Source: Alphaproteobacteria bacterium (lineage in GTDB: Bacteria; Pseudomonadota; Alphaproteobacteria; RF32; CAG-239). Taken from it: 44,230 nucleotides of DNA. The position numbers and the translations under genes were made by a program. The notes beneath the pieces were generated by a model, which had not been told where the DNA came from, ran no database searches, and was given only the letters and a program-made list of their open reading frames with translations. Shown one piece after another: positions 1 through 8,646 of this stretch (position 1 is the stretch's first letter; each line of letters starts with the position of its first letter). Location of the stretch: NCBI GenBank assembly GCA_017635595.1, contig JAGBLF010000011.1, positions 1 to 44,230 of the forward strand, written 5' to 3'.

Positions 1-1
1 C

Positions 2-2206
2 ACGATGAAAAACGTTAAAGAAACATTGGAAGAACTGGCACAATTTTTCCCTGAAGATATGACATACACTATTGCTTATGACTCAACAAAATATATTCAT
101 GCCTCGGTTGAAGAAGTGGTCTTTACACTTTTGTTGACTTTAGCTTTGGTGGTTGGTGTTTGCTATTTCTTTTTACAAGATTTTTATTCAACACTCATCC
201 CGACCTTAACCATTCCGGTTTCTATTTTAGGAACATTCGCGGTTATCTTAGCTCTCGGGTACAGCATCAACATGTTTACATTATTTGCGATGTTGCTCGC
301 CATCGGTGCTGTGGTTGATGATGCCATTGTCGTGGTGGAACGTGTGGTATTTTTAATGCAACACAGTAATATGAGTGCACGCGAGGCAACAATGAAAGCT
401 ATGAGTGAAATTACCGGCGCTTTGGTTGCAACATCGTGCGTATTGCTGGCAATTTTTGTTCCGGTCGGTTTTTTGGATGGTATTGTCGGTAAGATTTACC
501 AGCAATTTTCGGTCACTATTGCCACGGCAATTATGTTTTCACTTCTGAATGCTTTAACTCTTTCTCCGGCTCTGTGTGCCTTATTGATTAAAAAGATAAA
601 GCCGCGCAAATCCGGTTTTTGGTTTAAGGTTAATAATTTTATTGCAAAAGCAATACATTTTTATTCACTTGTTGTATCATTTATCGCCAAGAAACGTCGT
701 GTTGTGCTGGCTATTTTTGTTTTGTTATGTGTTTTAGTGGGTGTTTTGTTCAAAACAGCGCAAACATCATTCATTCCGGATGAGGACCAAGGCGTTATCA
801 TAATGAGTTTACAACTACCGGAAGGTGCGGCAAAGTTGCGTACGGAAGCACTGGTTGCTAAGGCTAACAAAATTATTCGTCAAGAAAAAGGAGTTGAAAA
901 TGTTTCTGACGTCATAGGTTTTTCGCTAATGGGCGGACGCGGTGAAAATGTGGCAATGTCATTTATTGTGTTAAAACCATGGGAACAACGCAAAAGTTTG
1001 GCAGATTTTTCAACCAATATCATGCACCGTTTGCAAGGCGCGATGATGCAATTTCCGGAAGCTCAGTTTCAATTTTTTGAAATGCCGGCCATTCCGGGAC
1101 TTGGCATGGCTAATGGTTTGGATATACGTTTGCAATCTCGGCAAACAATGGACTATCAAAAACTTGATGCGGTTTTGCAAAGTTTCCTGGCAAAAATCAA
1201 CCAATTGCCTCAGGTAGCTTATGCTTACAGCACATTTAATGCTAAAACGCCGAATATCTTTTTGGATATTAACAGGGAAAAAGCCGAAAGTATGAAAGTT
1301 TCCATGGGAAATATATTTTCTACTTTAGAAACATATCTCGGTTCGGCTTATATTAATGATATAAATCTGGGTACACAGGTAAATAAGGTTATGATGCAAT
1401 CGGATTGGAAATACCGCGATAGCATAGACAGCATCAATGAATTGTATGTTCAAAACAATTTGGGACGTATGGTTCCGATGCGTGGTCTTGTTGATTTACA
1501 TAAGGTTTTGGCCCCGCGTGTGGTAGAACGCTATAATCAATATCCGGCGGCTGCGGTAACGGCGGTGCAAAAACCGGGAAGTTCTACCGGACAAGCGATG
1601 AAGGCCGTAGAAAACCTTATCAGCAGCTTGCCGAAAGGGTTTAATATTGAATGGTCAACCATGAGTTATCAAGAAAAACACACTTCCGGACAAATCGGCT
1701 TTTTATTGCTGTTATCATTGACTTTTGCATATTTGTTCTTAGTAGCACAATACGAAAGTTTCATTATTCCAGTGCCGGTTATTATGTCTTTAACCGTGGC
1801 GGTCAGTGGTGCTATGTTGGGACTTTTCTTTAGCGGAGAGGCATTGAGTATTTATGCGCAACTAGGTATCATTCTACTAGTCGGTATGGCTAGTAAAAAC
1901 GCAATTTTGATTGTGGAATTTGCAAAAGATGAACGCGAAAAAGGAGCAACCATTGTTAATGCGGCTGTTCGCGGCTTAAATGAAAGATTCCGTGCCGTTT
2001 TGATGACAGCATCGGCATTTGTGTTGGGTGTGTTCCCGATGATTATTGCTTCAGGTGCCGCGGCGGCCAGCCGTAAAGCCATCGGTATTCCTGTATTCTG
2101 GGGAATGCTTATCGGAACATTAGGCGGATTGTTTGTTATCCCTATGTTTTATACCTGGGTGCAGGAAAAAAGCGAACGCTTTGCTAAATGGCGCAAGAAA
2201 AAATAG
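2..2206 (+). CDS. RND efflux transporter, HAE1/AcrB-like, C-terminal part
   Basis: Inner-membrane drug/proton antiporter of a tripartite efflux pump. The frame is open to the left edge, so the first ~300 residues of the usual ~1040 are missing; the first Met in view is at base 5. The TM4-type motif (VDDAIVVVERV, with the paired Asp residues that carry protons in AcrB) is at about residues 103-113 counted from that Met. The TM10 region GMASKNAILIVEFA, with the conserved Lys, lies near the C-terminus. The long periplasmic porter/docking loop between the two membrane halves is present. The protein ends in a charged tail after the last TM. Partner MFP and TolC genes would lie to the left and are not visible. 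Family is certain; substrate is unknown. Confidence 0.93.
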   Translation, partial: TMKNVKETLEELAQFFPEDMTYTIAYDSTKYIHASVEEVVFTLLLTLALVVGVCYFFLQDFYSTLIPTLTIPVSILGTFAVILALGYSINMFTLFAMLLAIGAVVDDAIVVVERVVFLMQHSNMSAREATMKAMSEITGALVATSCVLLAIFVPVGFLDGIVGKIYQQFSVTIATAIMFSLLNALTLSPALCALLIKKIKPRKSGFWFKVNNFIAKAIHFYSLVVSFIAKKRRVVLAIFVLLCVLVGVLFKTAQTSFIPDEDQGVIIMSLQLPEGAAKLRTEALVAKANKIIRQEKGVENVSDVIGFSLMGGRGENVAMSFIVLKPWEQRKSLADFSTNIMHRLQGAMMQFPEAQFQFFEMPAIPGLGMANGLDIRLQSRQTMDYQKLDAVLQSFLAKINQLPQVAYAYSTFNAKTPNIFLDINREKAESMKVSMGNIFSTLETYLGSAYINDINLGTQVNKVMMQSDWKYRDSIDSINELYVQNNLGRMVPMRGLVDLHKVLAPRVVERYNQYPAAAVTAVQKPGSSTGQAMKAVENLISSLPKGFNIEWSTMSYQEKHTSGQIGFLLLLSLTFAYLFLVAQYESFIIPVPVIMSLTVAVSGAMLGLFFSGEALSIYAQLGIILLVGMASKNAILIVEFAKDEREKGATIVNAAVRGLNERFRAVLMTASAFVLGVFPMIIASGAAAASRKAIGIPVFWGMLIGTLGGLFVIPMFYTWVQEKSERFAKWRKKK

Positions 2207-2236
2207 GTAACAGGTCCGGTAAATAAATCCTTTATT

Positions 2237-2273
2237 ATATACCAGCCTCTCTTTGGCAGAGAGGCTGGTATAT
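2237..2273. terminator. bidirectional terminator hairpin
   Basis: Perfect 16-bp inverted repeat (arms 2237-2252 and 2258-2273, loop TTGGC) between the convergent RND gene and the SnoaL-like gene. T-tracts are poor on both sides, but position and stem length fit a shared terminator. Confidence 0.8.
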
Positions 2274-2276
2274 GAT

Positions 2277-2696
2277 TTATTTCAATGCTCCTATACCGCG
2301 CAGGATACCGATCATACCTTCGGCGGCGATGTCGTTGATAACCTTTCCTTCATCGTTGAAATAGTAGAAATTCATAACCGAAGTAGAGATGCGTTTACCG
2401 GTGGCAGACATTCCCATAAATTCTCCGTCATTGGTTCCGGTTAATGTCCAACGCACTGCGACAACATCTCCCTCGGCAACCATTTCCTCGAGTTTCCATT
2501 GAACATCGGAAAAGCCTTTTCGCATCCAATGAACAACCGAAAGATAACCTTCGCCGCCGTAAAGCGGGGTAGGTGATGCCGGTGTATAAAAAGCCGCATC
2601 CTCGGCCACAAGTTCTTTAGCGAGATTTGAATCTGCGGTATTAATCATGGTTTCAAAGCGCTCCATCGCCGCTTTATGCGCTTTAATCTTTTCCAT
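2277..2696 (-). CDS. SnoaL-like (NTF2-fold) protein
   Basis: A 139-residue protein of the SnoaL/ester cyclase-like alpha+beta barrel type. It begins with a helix carrying AMERFETMI, followed by VAEDAAFYTP, then the typical strand pattern VVAVRWTLTGTNDGEFMG and a conserved ISTSVMNFYYFNDEGKV segment. The family includes small-molecule isomerases, cyclases and hydratases, so the substrate cannot be read from sequence. The start at 2696 is chosen because AAGGAT lies just upstream; a longer frame reaching 2837 overlaps the upstream gene and has no better site. It is the last gene of the 4966-2277 unit, 13 bp after the MBL-rubredoxin gene, ending at the shared hairpin. Confidence 0.8.
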   Translation of the reverse strand: MEKIKAHKAAMERFETMINTADSNLAKELVAEDAAFYTPASPTPLYGGEGYLSVVHWMRKGFSDVQWKLEEMVAEGDVVAVRWTLTGTNDGEFMGMSATGKRISTSVMNFYYFNDEGKVINDIAAEGMIGILRGIGALK

Positions 2697-2709
2697 TCGA
2701 ATATCCTTA

Positions 2710-3648
2710 TTAAGCAGCTTCAAATTTGGTTTTCGGTTGCTTGCAACGCGGGCATTTCCAATCTTCAGGCAAATCTTCAAAAGAAACACCGTCATGTTCC
2801 GCAGGGTCATAAACATAGCCGCAAACCGAGCAGACATATTTGCCGCTTTTTGTTTTGAACGTAATGTCTCCGACCGGTAAAGTTTTCGGCGGATTATTCA
2901 AATCTACCACACGTTTGGCTTCTAAATTTTCATACCCCAAAGGTGTATGTGTACCCATATAAACCGTCGGGTGCTTACTTACAAACTCACGCACGCGGTT
3001 CAACGTTTCACGAGCTGCCGGTAAATCTTCATAAACAACCGAGAGTTTATTAGCATAAAGTGCTTCGTCGGTATAGGTTACATCGCCGTGCATCATATAA
3101 AACAAGCCGTCATCTTCGGCAATAATAATGCTGTTTCCTTTGGTGTGTCCTTTGGCTTTGATGTAGTAAATTCCGTCAGCAATCTTTTGACTCTCGGGGA
3201 AATTATAATAAGCGCCATCGGTAAATTGAACCGGAATGATATTGTTCAGCCCTTTTAATTCATCGGCATCACATTCTTCGGCATTGACATAAATTTTGGC
3301 ATTCGGAAAACTCTTTAATTCGCCGGTATGGTCATTATGTTTATGCGTAATCAAAATTTTGCTTATCTGCTCCGGCTTATAACCTAAATCAGCAAGAGCC
3401 TCTATGTAAGGCTTAATTGTCTGACCGATATAAATTGATGTATTTTCATCAGGTACTTGCTCCGGAAAATCTGCCGGCAATCCGGTATCTACCAAAATAA
3501 CTTCATTACCGGTATCAATAACATAGTTTTGCAGACAAGAACGATATTTTTTGTTGGCATCAAATGCTTCCGTGCCATCTTCGCCGCCAAAGGCAAAAGG
3601 CTGTGTCATAAATCCGTTTTCTCTGAACTTTATTGCTTGAATCTTCAT
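2710..3648 (-). CDS. metallo-beta-lactamase hydrolase fused to rubredoxin
   Basis: Two domains in 312 residues. Residues ~1-260 are a metallo-beta-lactamase (MBL) fold with HxHxDH (H102, H104, D106, H107), then H168, D189 and H234, a full set of metal ligands. Residues ~268-312 are a rubredoxin with paired CxxC (C273/C276 and C299/C302) and the usual [11 protein letters not shown] loop. Rubredoxin carries single electrons on an Fe(SCys)4 site, so the fusion suggests a redox role rather than plain hydrolysis. It lacks the flavodoxin domain of flavodiiron proteins, but the two upstream genes encode flavodoxin-like proteins. SD AGGAG lies inside the end of the preceding gene; the gap is 1 bp, so translation is probably coupled. 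Confidence 0.9.
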   Translation of the reverse strand: MKIQAIKFRENGFMTQPFAFGGEDGTEAFDANKKYRSCLQNYVIDTGNEVILVDTGLPADFPEQVPDENTSIYIGQTIKPYIEALADLGYKPEQISKILITHKHNDHTGELKSFPNAKIYVNAEECDADELKGLNNIIPVQFTDGAYYNFPESQKIADGIYYIKAKGHTKGNSIIIAEDDGLFYMMHGDVTYTDEALYANKLSVVYEDLPAARETLNRVREFVSKHPTVYMGTHTPLGYENLEAKRVVDLNNPPKTLPVGDITFKTKSGKYVCSVCGYVYDPAEHDGVSFEDLPEDWKCPRCKQPKTKFEAA

Positions 3649-3649
3649 T

Positions 3650-4327
3650 TTAGTTCTCCTGTTTGGTTATAGTTGCAAGTCTTTTCCCGATTTCATAAGC
3701 TTTTTCCATATCTTTAGGAAATTGCTCATCACGCATTTTGGCCTTATGCTCCGCATCAAACAAATCACAATCATATTTGGCATAATCGGTATATTGGAAT
3801 GTATCAAAAGCGTATAATGTCTCGCAGTATCCGAACACTGCGCGCAAACTCATTTCATTATCACCCAAAACCACATCGTAATGATGTTGCCTAAATTGTT
3901 CTTCCGTTGCATTCATTGTAAAAATCAATGCCGTCGGCAGTGTATGATTCAAAACGCGCTTTAATCCGCCGTTTTGTTTATCAATCATATAAGTATGGGC
4001 CGGAAACATAAAACGCTCTAAGAAACTGCGCATCATACCGGTCGGATACGAGTGATAAACCGGAGATCCGATAATGACGGCATCTGCATTTAAGCATTTT
4101 TCCAATAAAGGGCGCAAATCATCTTTATAAAAACACAAACCTTTTTGTTCAATACCTTTACGTTTACATATCAAACAACTGATACAGCCTTTATAATTTA
4201 TGTCATAAAGGTTAACGTACTCAACTTCGGCCCCGGCATCTTGAGCTCCTCTGGCGGCTTCTTTTAAAAGTTTTGCCGTATTAAAATTTTTACGCGGACT
4301 TCCATTGATAATTATTACTTTTGTCAT
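3650..4327 (-). CDS. flavodoxin-like NAD(P)H:FMN oxidoreductase family protein
   Basis: A 225-residue flavodoxin-fold protein. The N-terminal strand and phosphate loop read [14 protein letters not shown], the FMN-binding loop [11 protein letters not shown] is near residue 89, and Cys-rich [12 protein letters not shown] (near residue 47) is common in iron-sulfur-flavoprotein/multimeric flavodoxin types. These proteins move electrons from NAD(P)H or ferredoxin to quinones or other acceptors; the exact acceptor is unknown. No signal peptide, so cytosolic. SD AAAGGTG sits upstream. It follows another flavodoxin-like gene by 12 bp and precedes the MBL-rubredoxin fusion by 1 bp, so the three could form a short electron chain. 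Confidence 0.85.
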   Translation of the reverse strand: MTKVIIINGSPRKNFNTAKLLKEAARGAQDAGAEVEYVNLYDINYKGCISCLICKRKGIEQKGLCFYKDDLRPLLEKCLNADAVIIGSPVYHSYPTGMMRSFLERFMFPAHTYMIDKQNGGLKRVLNHTLPTALIFTMNATEEQFRQHHYDVVLGDNEMSLRAVFGYCETLYAFDTFQYTDYAKYDCDLFDAEHKAKMRDEQFPKDMEKAYEIGKRLATITKQEN

Positions 4328-4339
4328 CTTATTTCACCT

Positions 4340-4966
4340 TTATTTGCCGTCAGGAAAGCTGGTAAATGTAACCGGTTCATATTCCGGTCTGTTAATACCG
4401 TTTTGTTTACCGAGTTCAATACATTTCAACAGCCAAGCCATATTTTGCCCCAACGTGCGCATGGTTTGCAAGCCTTCTTTATCTTTTTTAACATCATCCG
4501 GAGTAAATCCGTGCACTATATTCCAGTATTGCGAGCCGACAACCTGCATTTTGGATATTGTAAAGTATTTGTTGAGACGGTCAAATGAGGCGCTGGCTCC
4601 GCCGCGACGACACGAAACGACGGCAGCGGCCAATTTACCGGCCATCTTCGGTGCATAGGTAAAGAATAAGCGGTCGCAAAATGAGCAAATCTGCCCCGAA
4701 GGTCCGGCATAATATACCGGTGAACCTAAAATAATGCCGTCAAATTCATCAAGTCGGGTTCCGATTTCGTTTACGCCGTCATCAAATACACATCTTCCGG
4801 TTTCACGGCACTTTTGGCAAGCGATACAGCCGGCGATCGGCTTTGTGCCGATATGATAGATTTCCGTTTCAATACCATTTTTATTCAAAGTTGCGGAAAC
4901 TTCACTCAAAGCCGTAAAAGTACATCCTTCTCTATGAGGGCTTCCGTTAATGAGTAATACTTTCAT
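4340..4966 (-). CDS. flavodoxin-like NAD(P)H:FMN oxidoreductase family protein
   Basis: A 208-residue flavodoxin-fold protein, first gene of its unit. The N-terminus VLLINGSPHREGCTF is the FMN phosphate loop; GCIACQKCRETGRC (near residue 46) is a Cys cluster typical of iron-sulfur flavoproteins; GSPVYYAGPSGQ (near residue 80) is the flavin ring loop. It is divergent from the next gene, so they are not a recent duplicate. SD AAGGAG sits before the start. A predicted promoter with a palindrome over its -10 box lies just upstream. The role is flavin-dependent reduction, substrate unknown. Confidence 0.87.
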   Translation of the reverse strand: MKVLLINGSPHREGCTFTALSEVSATLNKNGIETEIYHIGTKPIAGCIACQKCRETGRCVFDDGVNEIGTRLDEFDGIILGSPVYYAGPSGQICSFCDRLFFTYAPKMAGKLAAAVVSCRRGGASASFDRLNKYFTISKMQVVGSQYWNIVHGFTPDDVKKDKEGLQTMRTLGQNMAWLLKCIELGKQNGINRPEYEPVTFTSFPDGK

Positions 4967-4988
4967 CTTTTCTCCTTATTCAAATTAA

Positions 4989-5025
4989 ATCATATATTTA
5001 TATATATGATGAAAATGATTGTAAA
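4989..5025 (-). promoter_or_regulatory. promoter with palindromic operator for the 4966-2277 unit
   Basis: Minus-strand promoter TTTACA (5020-5025), 17-bp spacer, TATAAA (4997-5002). A perfect 9-bp inverted repeat (4989-4997 and 5002-5010, 4-nt centre) covers the -10 box, a typical place for a repressor. It is all A/T-rich, so chance is possible, and no regulator is assigned. Confidence 0.5.
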
Positions 5026-5068
5026 TACAACTTTTTTTTAAGGTTATTAAGCAGGTAACCGAAATTAT

Positions 5069-6079
5069 TTATTTCAATTTATTATATTCCTCATCGGTTA
5101 CCGGTTCCAACCATTCGTTAGAGCCGTTTTCTGCAGGTACTTCGACGGCAATATGCGTAAACCAACTGTCTTTAGCTGCACCATGCCAATGTTTTGTTTC
5201 CGGCGCAATATTGACAACATCGCCGGCTTTGAGTTCGCGAGGTTCTTTGCCCCATTCCTGATACCATCCGCGTCCTTGAGTAACAAGTAAAATCTGTCCG
5301 CCTTTATGATGAATATGCCAATTATTGCGGCATTTCGGTTCAAAAGTTACATTATACATCGGAACGCCGTTTTCGGTTGTTATCGGCTTTAAATAACTCT
5401 TGCCGGTAAAATATTTGCCGTAAGGATTTAATTCTCCGAAACCGAAGACCACGTTTTTGGCTTTAGCCTCAGTTGCAATATTTAAAATTTCGGCTACTTC
5501 ATCATCGGTTAAACCATTGTGTTTGCCAATGCCTATATGGGCATTTAACTGACTTTCCACGCCGTCGCGAACTGCCAACATAGCAATCGTGGCAAGCTCT
5601 CTTGTTTTCCAATCCACATTATCACGCGCAAAAATATCGCCGAACAAATGGGCTTTTAAATATTCATCAATTGCCGGCGCAAATTCAAACAATTTGCCTT
5701 TGACTTCCGTGCCGACTAATTTAGTTTGGTTATCTGTGCCGTAGGTAAGGGGATTACCGTTTGGTTTTGCACTCGGTTCACTGCCAGCCTTATCCTTATT
5801 GCCGCGTTCCTCAACGGTTTGCATTAAGGTTCCCAACGCATTTAAACTGCGCGGAAAACCGCAATAGGCATAAGCCTGCACCAAAATTTCTTTCAATTCA
5901 TTTACGGAAACACCGTTATCAAGTCCGTTATTCAGGGCTTGTTTTAATTCTGTTTGATTGCCGAGGGCCGTATAAGCCGAAATCAAAGCAATAGATTGCT
6001 GTTCTTTTGTTAAACCGTCTGCCATGGCATTTCCTCCTAAAACTACTGACATTAACAATGTTAATAAAAACTTTTTCAT
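5069..6079 (-). CDS. exported double carboxymuconolactone decarboxylase-like protein with C-terminal cupin
   Basis: A 336-residue three-domain protein. Residues 1-20 are a clean Sec signal peptide ending in A-M-A. Two carboxymuconolactone decarboxylase/AhpD-type helical domains follow (~25-95 and ~130-205), then a cupin (~235-315) with metal ligands H255, H257 and H299. No AhpD CxxC pair is present, so peroxidase chemistry is unlikely. Homologues of this layout act on small carbonyl or lactone compounds, but the substrate is not known. The start at 6079 is chosen because GAGGT lies 5 nt upstream, inside a longer frame reaching 6091. A second ATG at 6023-6025 (codon 19) has GGAGGA 6 nt upstream and could make a cytosolic form. 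Last gene of the 11529-5069 unit. Confidence 0.88.
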   Translation of the reverse strand: MKKFLLTLLMSVVLGGNAMADGLTKEQQSIALISAYTALGNQTELKQALNNGLDNGVSVNELKEILVQAYAYCGFPRSLNALGTLMQTVEERGNKDKAGSEPSAKPNGNPLTYGTDNQTKLVGTEVKGKLFEFAPAIDEYLKAHLFGDIFARDNVDWKTRELATIAMLAVRDGVESQLNAHIGIGKHNGLTDDEVAEILNIATEAKAKNVVFGFGELNPYGKYFTGKSYLKPITTENGVPMYNVTFEPKCRNNWHIHHKGGQILLVTQGRGWYQEWGKEPRELKAGDVVNIAPETKHWHGAAKDSWFTHIAVEVPAENGSNEWLEPVTDEEYNKLK

Positions 6080-6083
6080 TTGT
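6021..6083 (-). repeat. duplicated signal-peptide/start region, copy 1
   Basis: 63 bp that match 9994-10056 at 61 positions. It holds the start codon, the whole signal peptide MKKFLLTLLMSVVLGGNAMA and an internal GGAGGA-N6-ATG. Both copies head otherwise unrelated genes in the same operon. Confidence 0.95.
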
Positions 6084-6099
6084 GACCTCATAGATTTAA

Positions 6100-7860
6100 T
6101 TATTTTAAAATAGTTTCAATATCAGTCATAATTTGGTTACTTGTCATACCAAGCTTTTGTAATAATTCAGCCGGGTTGTAACGATCATAAAACTCTTTCT
6201 GCAAACCGTAATTTTTGACTTTCATATTGCTTGAACCGTAGAATGCGGCAATTTTCTGTCCGAAACCGCCGTCTAAGATACCGTCTTCAAGCGTTATGAT
6301 TAACTGATGGTTATTGGCTAAATTTTTTAGTAATTTTTCATCTAATCCGGAAGCAAAACGCGGATTAATCAAAGTAGGTTTGAAGTGTAAATTTTTCTCA
6401 ATTTGAAGGGCTAATTCTTCGCCTCTTTGATAAAAATCGCCAAGCGCCAAAATCGCAACTCTTTCGCCTTGTTGTTCAATTTTGAAAGTGTTTATATTGC
6501 TGAAATTTTTATCCGCCGAACGCGATGTAACTGCATTTCCCGGCATTAAAATCATTACCAGATGTTCTTTTTGCTCAACTGACCAATCCAGCATATTTAA
6601 ATATTCTTCTTTTGAAGTCGGTGCCAACATAATCAAATTCGGAATGTTGGAAAAGGCGGCAATTGTGAATATACCCAAGTGTGTCACATCGGTCAGCCCG
6701 TCAAATGAAGTATAGTTCAGTAAAATTGTTGCCGGATTATTGTTGATGCATAAATCTTGTGAAATTTGATCATAGGTACGCTGAATAAAGGTTGAATTAG
6801 TAACCAATAGCGGTTTTCCGCCGGCTTTGGCAATGCCTGATGCAAAAGCGACTGCATGTTCTTCGGCAATCCCGACATCTTCGTATTGTTCGCCCAGTTT
6901 TGCGCGCAAATCCGGCGTTAATCCGGCTGCCATCGGCATTGCCGGCGTAATAACCACAAAATCTTTATCTGCGGCAGCCTTATTCATAATATAATCGACA
7001 GTCAAAGAAGTATAACTCTCTGACGGAAAAGAGATTGTATATTTTCCGGTATTTTTATCAAAAGGCAAACACCAGTGCCATGCTTCTTTATTTTCTTCGG
7101 CCAATTTATAGCCTTTGCCTTTTTTGGTGTTAATGTGGACAACAATCGGATGGTCTATATCTTTAACTTTTTGCAAAACCTCAATCATCGATTTAATATC
7201 GTTGCCGTTTTCTTCATAAATATAATCCAAGCCGAGAGCCTTAAAAATGTTATTTTCTGCTTTGCCTTTTGTGGCGCGTAATTCGTTCAAGTGTTCGCAA
7301 ATACCGCCGTGAGCCTCGGCAATTGCCTGTTGATTGTCATTGACGATTATAATAAAGTTTGACTTTATTTCCGAGCCGGCAAAATCAAGTGCTTCTAAAG
7401 CTTCGCCACCGGTAAGCGAACCATCGCCGATCAGCGCGATAACATTATATTTTTCTCTTTTTAAATCACGTGCTTTTACCAAGCCTGATGCTAAGGAAAC
7501 AGACGTTGAGGTATGCCCGACATTAAATAAATCGTGCTCGCTTTCTTCAGGATTGGTGTATCCTGAATCTTCTTTGAAGTGTTCATCATCAATATAACCG
7601 GATTTACGTCCTGTCAGCATTTTGTGCGGATAGCTTTGGTGAGATACATCAAACACAAACTTATCTTTCGGTGAATCAAACACATAGTGCATGGCAATCT
7701 CTGCCTCTACAATGCCGAAATTCGGACCAAAGTGTCCGCCGATTTTGGTTAAGCGGTTAAACAAAGCTTCTCTGATATCTTGGGCTAAAATATTCAACTC
7801 GTCAGTATTTAATTTTTTAACGTCTGCCGGAGAGTTAACGGTTTTTAAAATATCGTACAT
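6100..7860 (-). CDS. 1-deoxy-D-xylulose-5-phosphate synthase-like thiamine-diphosphate enzyme
   Basis: 586 residues, slightly shorter than typical DXS (~620), with the right order: HFGPN (H43), DVSHQSYPHKMLTGR, the ThDP motif GDGSLTGG...NDN (145-176) and catalytic Glu in IAEEHA (E333). The DXS family condenses pyruvate with glyceraldehyde 3-phosphate. Aligned by eye to E. coli DXS from memory, the residues equivalent to Y392, R420 and R478 read N355, Y383 and P440, while H431 is kept (H394). Loss of both phosphate-binding arginines suggests a different, perhaps unphosphorylated, acceptor. The location in a redox/detoxification operon, away from isoprenoid genes, agrees. SD AAAGGA is upstream. 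I treat it as a DXS paralogue and give no symbol. Confidence 0.82.
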   Translation of the reverse strand: MYDILKTVNSPADVKKLNTDELNILAQDIREALFNRLTKIGGHFGPNFGIVEAEIAMHYVFDSPKDKFVFDVSHQSYPHKMLTGRKSGYIDDEHFKEDSGYTNPEESEHDLFNVGHTSTSVSLASGLVKARDLKREKYNVIALIGDGSLTGGEALEALDFAGSEIKSNFIIIVNDNQQAIAEAHGGICEHLNELRATKGKAENNIFKALGLDYIYEENGNDIKSMIEVLQKVKDIDHPIVVHINTKKGKGYKLAEENKEAWHWCLPFDKNTGKYTISFPSESYTSLTVDYIMNKAAADKDFVVITPAMPMAAGLTPDLRAKLGEQYEDVGIAEEHAVAFASGIAKAGGKPLLVTNSTFIQRTYDQISQDLCINNNPATILLNYTSFDGLTDVTHLGIFTIAAFSNIPNLIMLAPTSKEEYLNMLDWSVEQKEHLVMILMPGNAVTSRSADKNFSNINTFKIEQQGERVAILALGDFYQRGEELALQIEKNLHFKPTLINPRFASGLDEKLLKNLANNHQLIITLEDGILDGGFGQKIAAFYGSSNMKVKNYGLQKEFYDRYNPAELLQKLGMTSNQIMTDIETILK

Positions 7861-7879
7861 TTATATTCCTTTCTGAAAA

Positions 7880-8074
7880 TTACTTGTCTTTATGCAAATC
7901 ACACAAAAGTTTGTGCCCCACCCCGACATTTTCGGCATCATATTCATTGATAAAAACATAAATTGTTTCTTCCGGCATTTTAATTATTTTTGCAAATACC
8001 GGCACTAATTCTTTGACCAATTCATCTTTTTGTTCTTTGGTGATGTGTGCAACATCAAGTCTCATGACAGGCAT
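7880..8074 (-). CDS. 4-oxalocrotonate tautomerase family protein
   Basis: 64 residues, the usual size. After Met removal it would start with Pro (MPVMRLDVAH), and Pro1 is the catalytic base of this family. The middle reads KEQKDELVKELVPVF and the C-terminal half ETIYVFINEYDAENVGVG, which fits the beta-alpha-beta tautomerase fold. The general role is keto-enol tautomerisation or related chemistry on small carbonyl acids. SD AAGGAG sits 6 nt upstream. It lies 2 bp after the flavin reductase gene and 19 bp before the DXS-like gene, in the middle of the operon. Confidence 0.9.
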   Translation of the reverse strand: MPVMRLDVAHITKEQKDELVKELVPVFAKIIKMPEETIYVFINEYDAENVGVGHKLLCDLHKDK

Positions 8075-8076
8075 GG

Positions 8077-8646
8077 TTATTCTCCTTTGTTTTGTTGTGT
8101 AAATTTTTTACCAAATTCCGTTCCGCGACCGATAATTTCTCCTGTTTTCAAATAAGAGTATGTCGGCATTTCAAATAAAACCGGTTTTAAATTATTGTAG
8201 TTAATCTTGTTTTTGTCATCAATCACGTCTTCTTCGGCGTAAGTACCTGAAATTTTGCAAATAAAGTTATCGAATGTTTCCGTTTCATAATTATCAACGA
8301 CTTCACAATCCATCACCAGCGGACTGTCTTTAATAATCGGCGTATTATTTTCACTCAAATCATAGGCAAAAACTTCGCTTTTATCGGTATTTTTTCCGCT
8401 GATGGTTCCGACATAATCGGCTTTTGGTAATAATGTTTCATCAACAATCGCGACGGAAAGGTGTTTGCTTGTACGTATAAACTGATTTGTATAATGAATT
8501 TTGTGCATACTGATCATAATGCGGTCATGTCCGATAATGCCCACGTGTCCGGCCAGCATCCAAGTCGGCTTATTACCGTTCATCGCCCCGATAACGACCA
8601 AAGGTGTCGGATAAAGGGCTAAGACAGAGCCTAAATTCTTTTTCAT
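8077..8646 (-). CDS. flavin reductase domain protein
   Basis: 189 residues of the FMN-binding split-barrel flavin reductase family: LYPTPLVVIGAMNG at the N-terminus, then the MLAGHVGIIGHDRIMISMHKIHYT block and a C-terminal YLKTGEIIGRGTEFGK. Members reduce or bind FMN, often as partners of flavin monooxygenases; the neighbouring monooxygenase-like and flavodoxin genes fit this. It has no signal peptide, so it is cytosolic. It overlaps the amidohydrolase gene by 4 bp (ATGA), showing translational coupling. SD AAAGGAAAG is upstream. Confidence 0.88.
   Translation of the reverse strand: MKKNLGSVLALYPTPLVVIGAMNGNKPTWMLAGHVGIIGHDRIMISMHKIHYTNQFIRTSKHLSVAIVDETLLPKADYVGTISGKNTDKSEVFAYDLSENNTPIIKDSPLVMDCEVVDNYETETFDNFICKISGTYAEEDVIDDKNKINYNNLKPVLFEMPTYSYLKTGEIIGRGTEFGKKFTQQNKGE

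Noticed and set aside
2697..2837. N-terminal extension of the SnoaL-like gene
   Set aside because: It overlaps the MBL-rubredoxin gene in another frame and the SD is placed for 2696.
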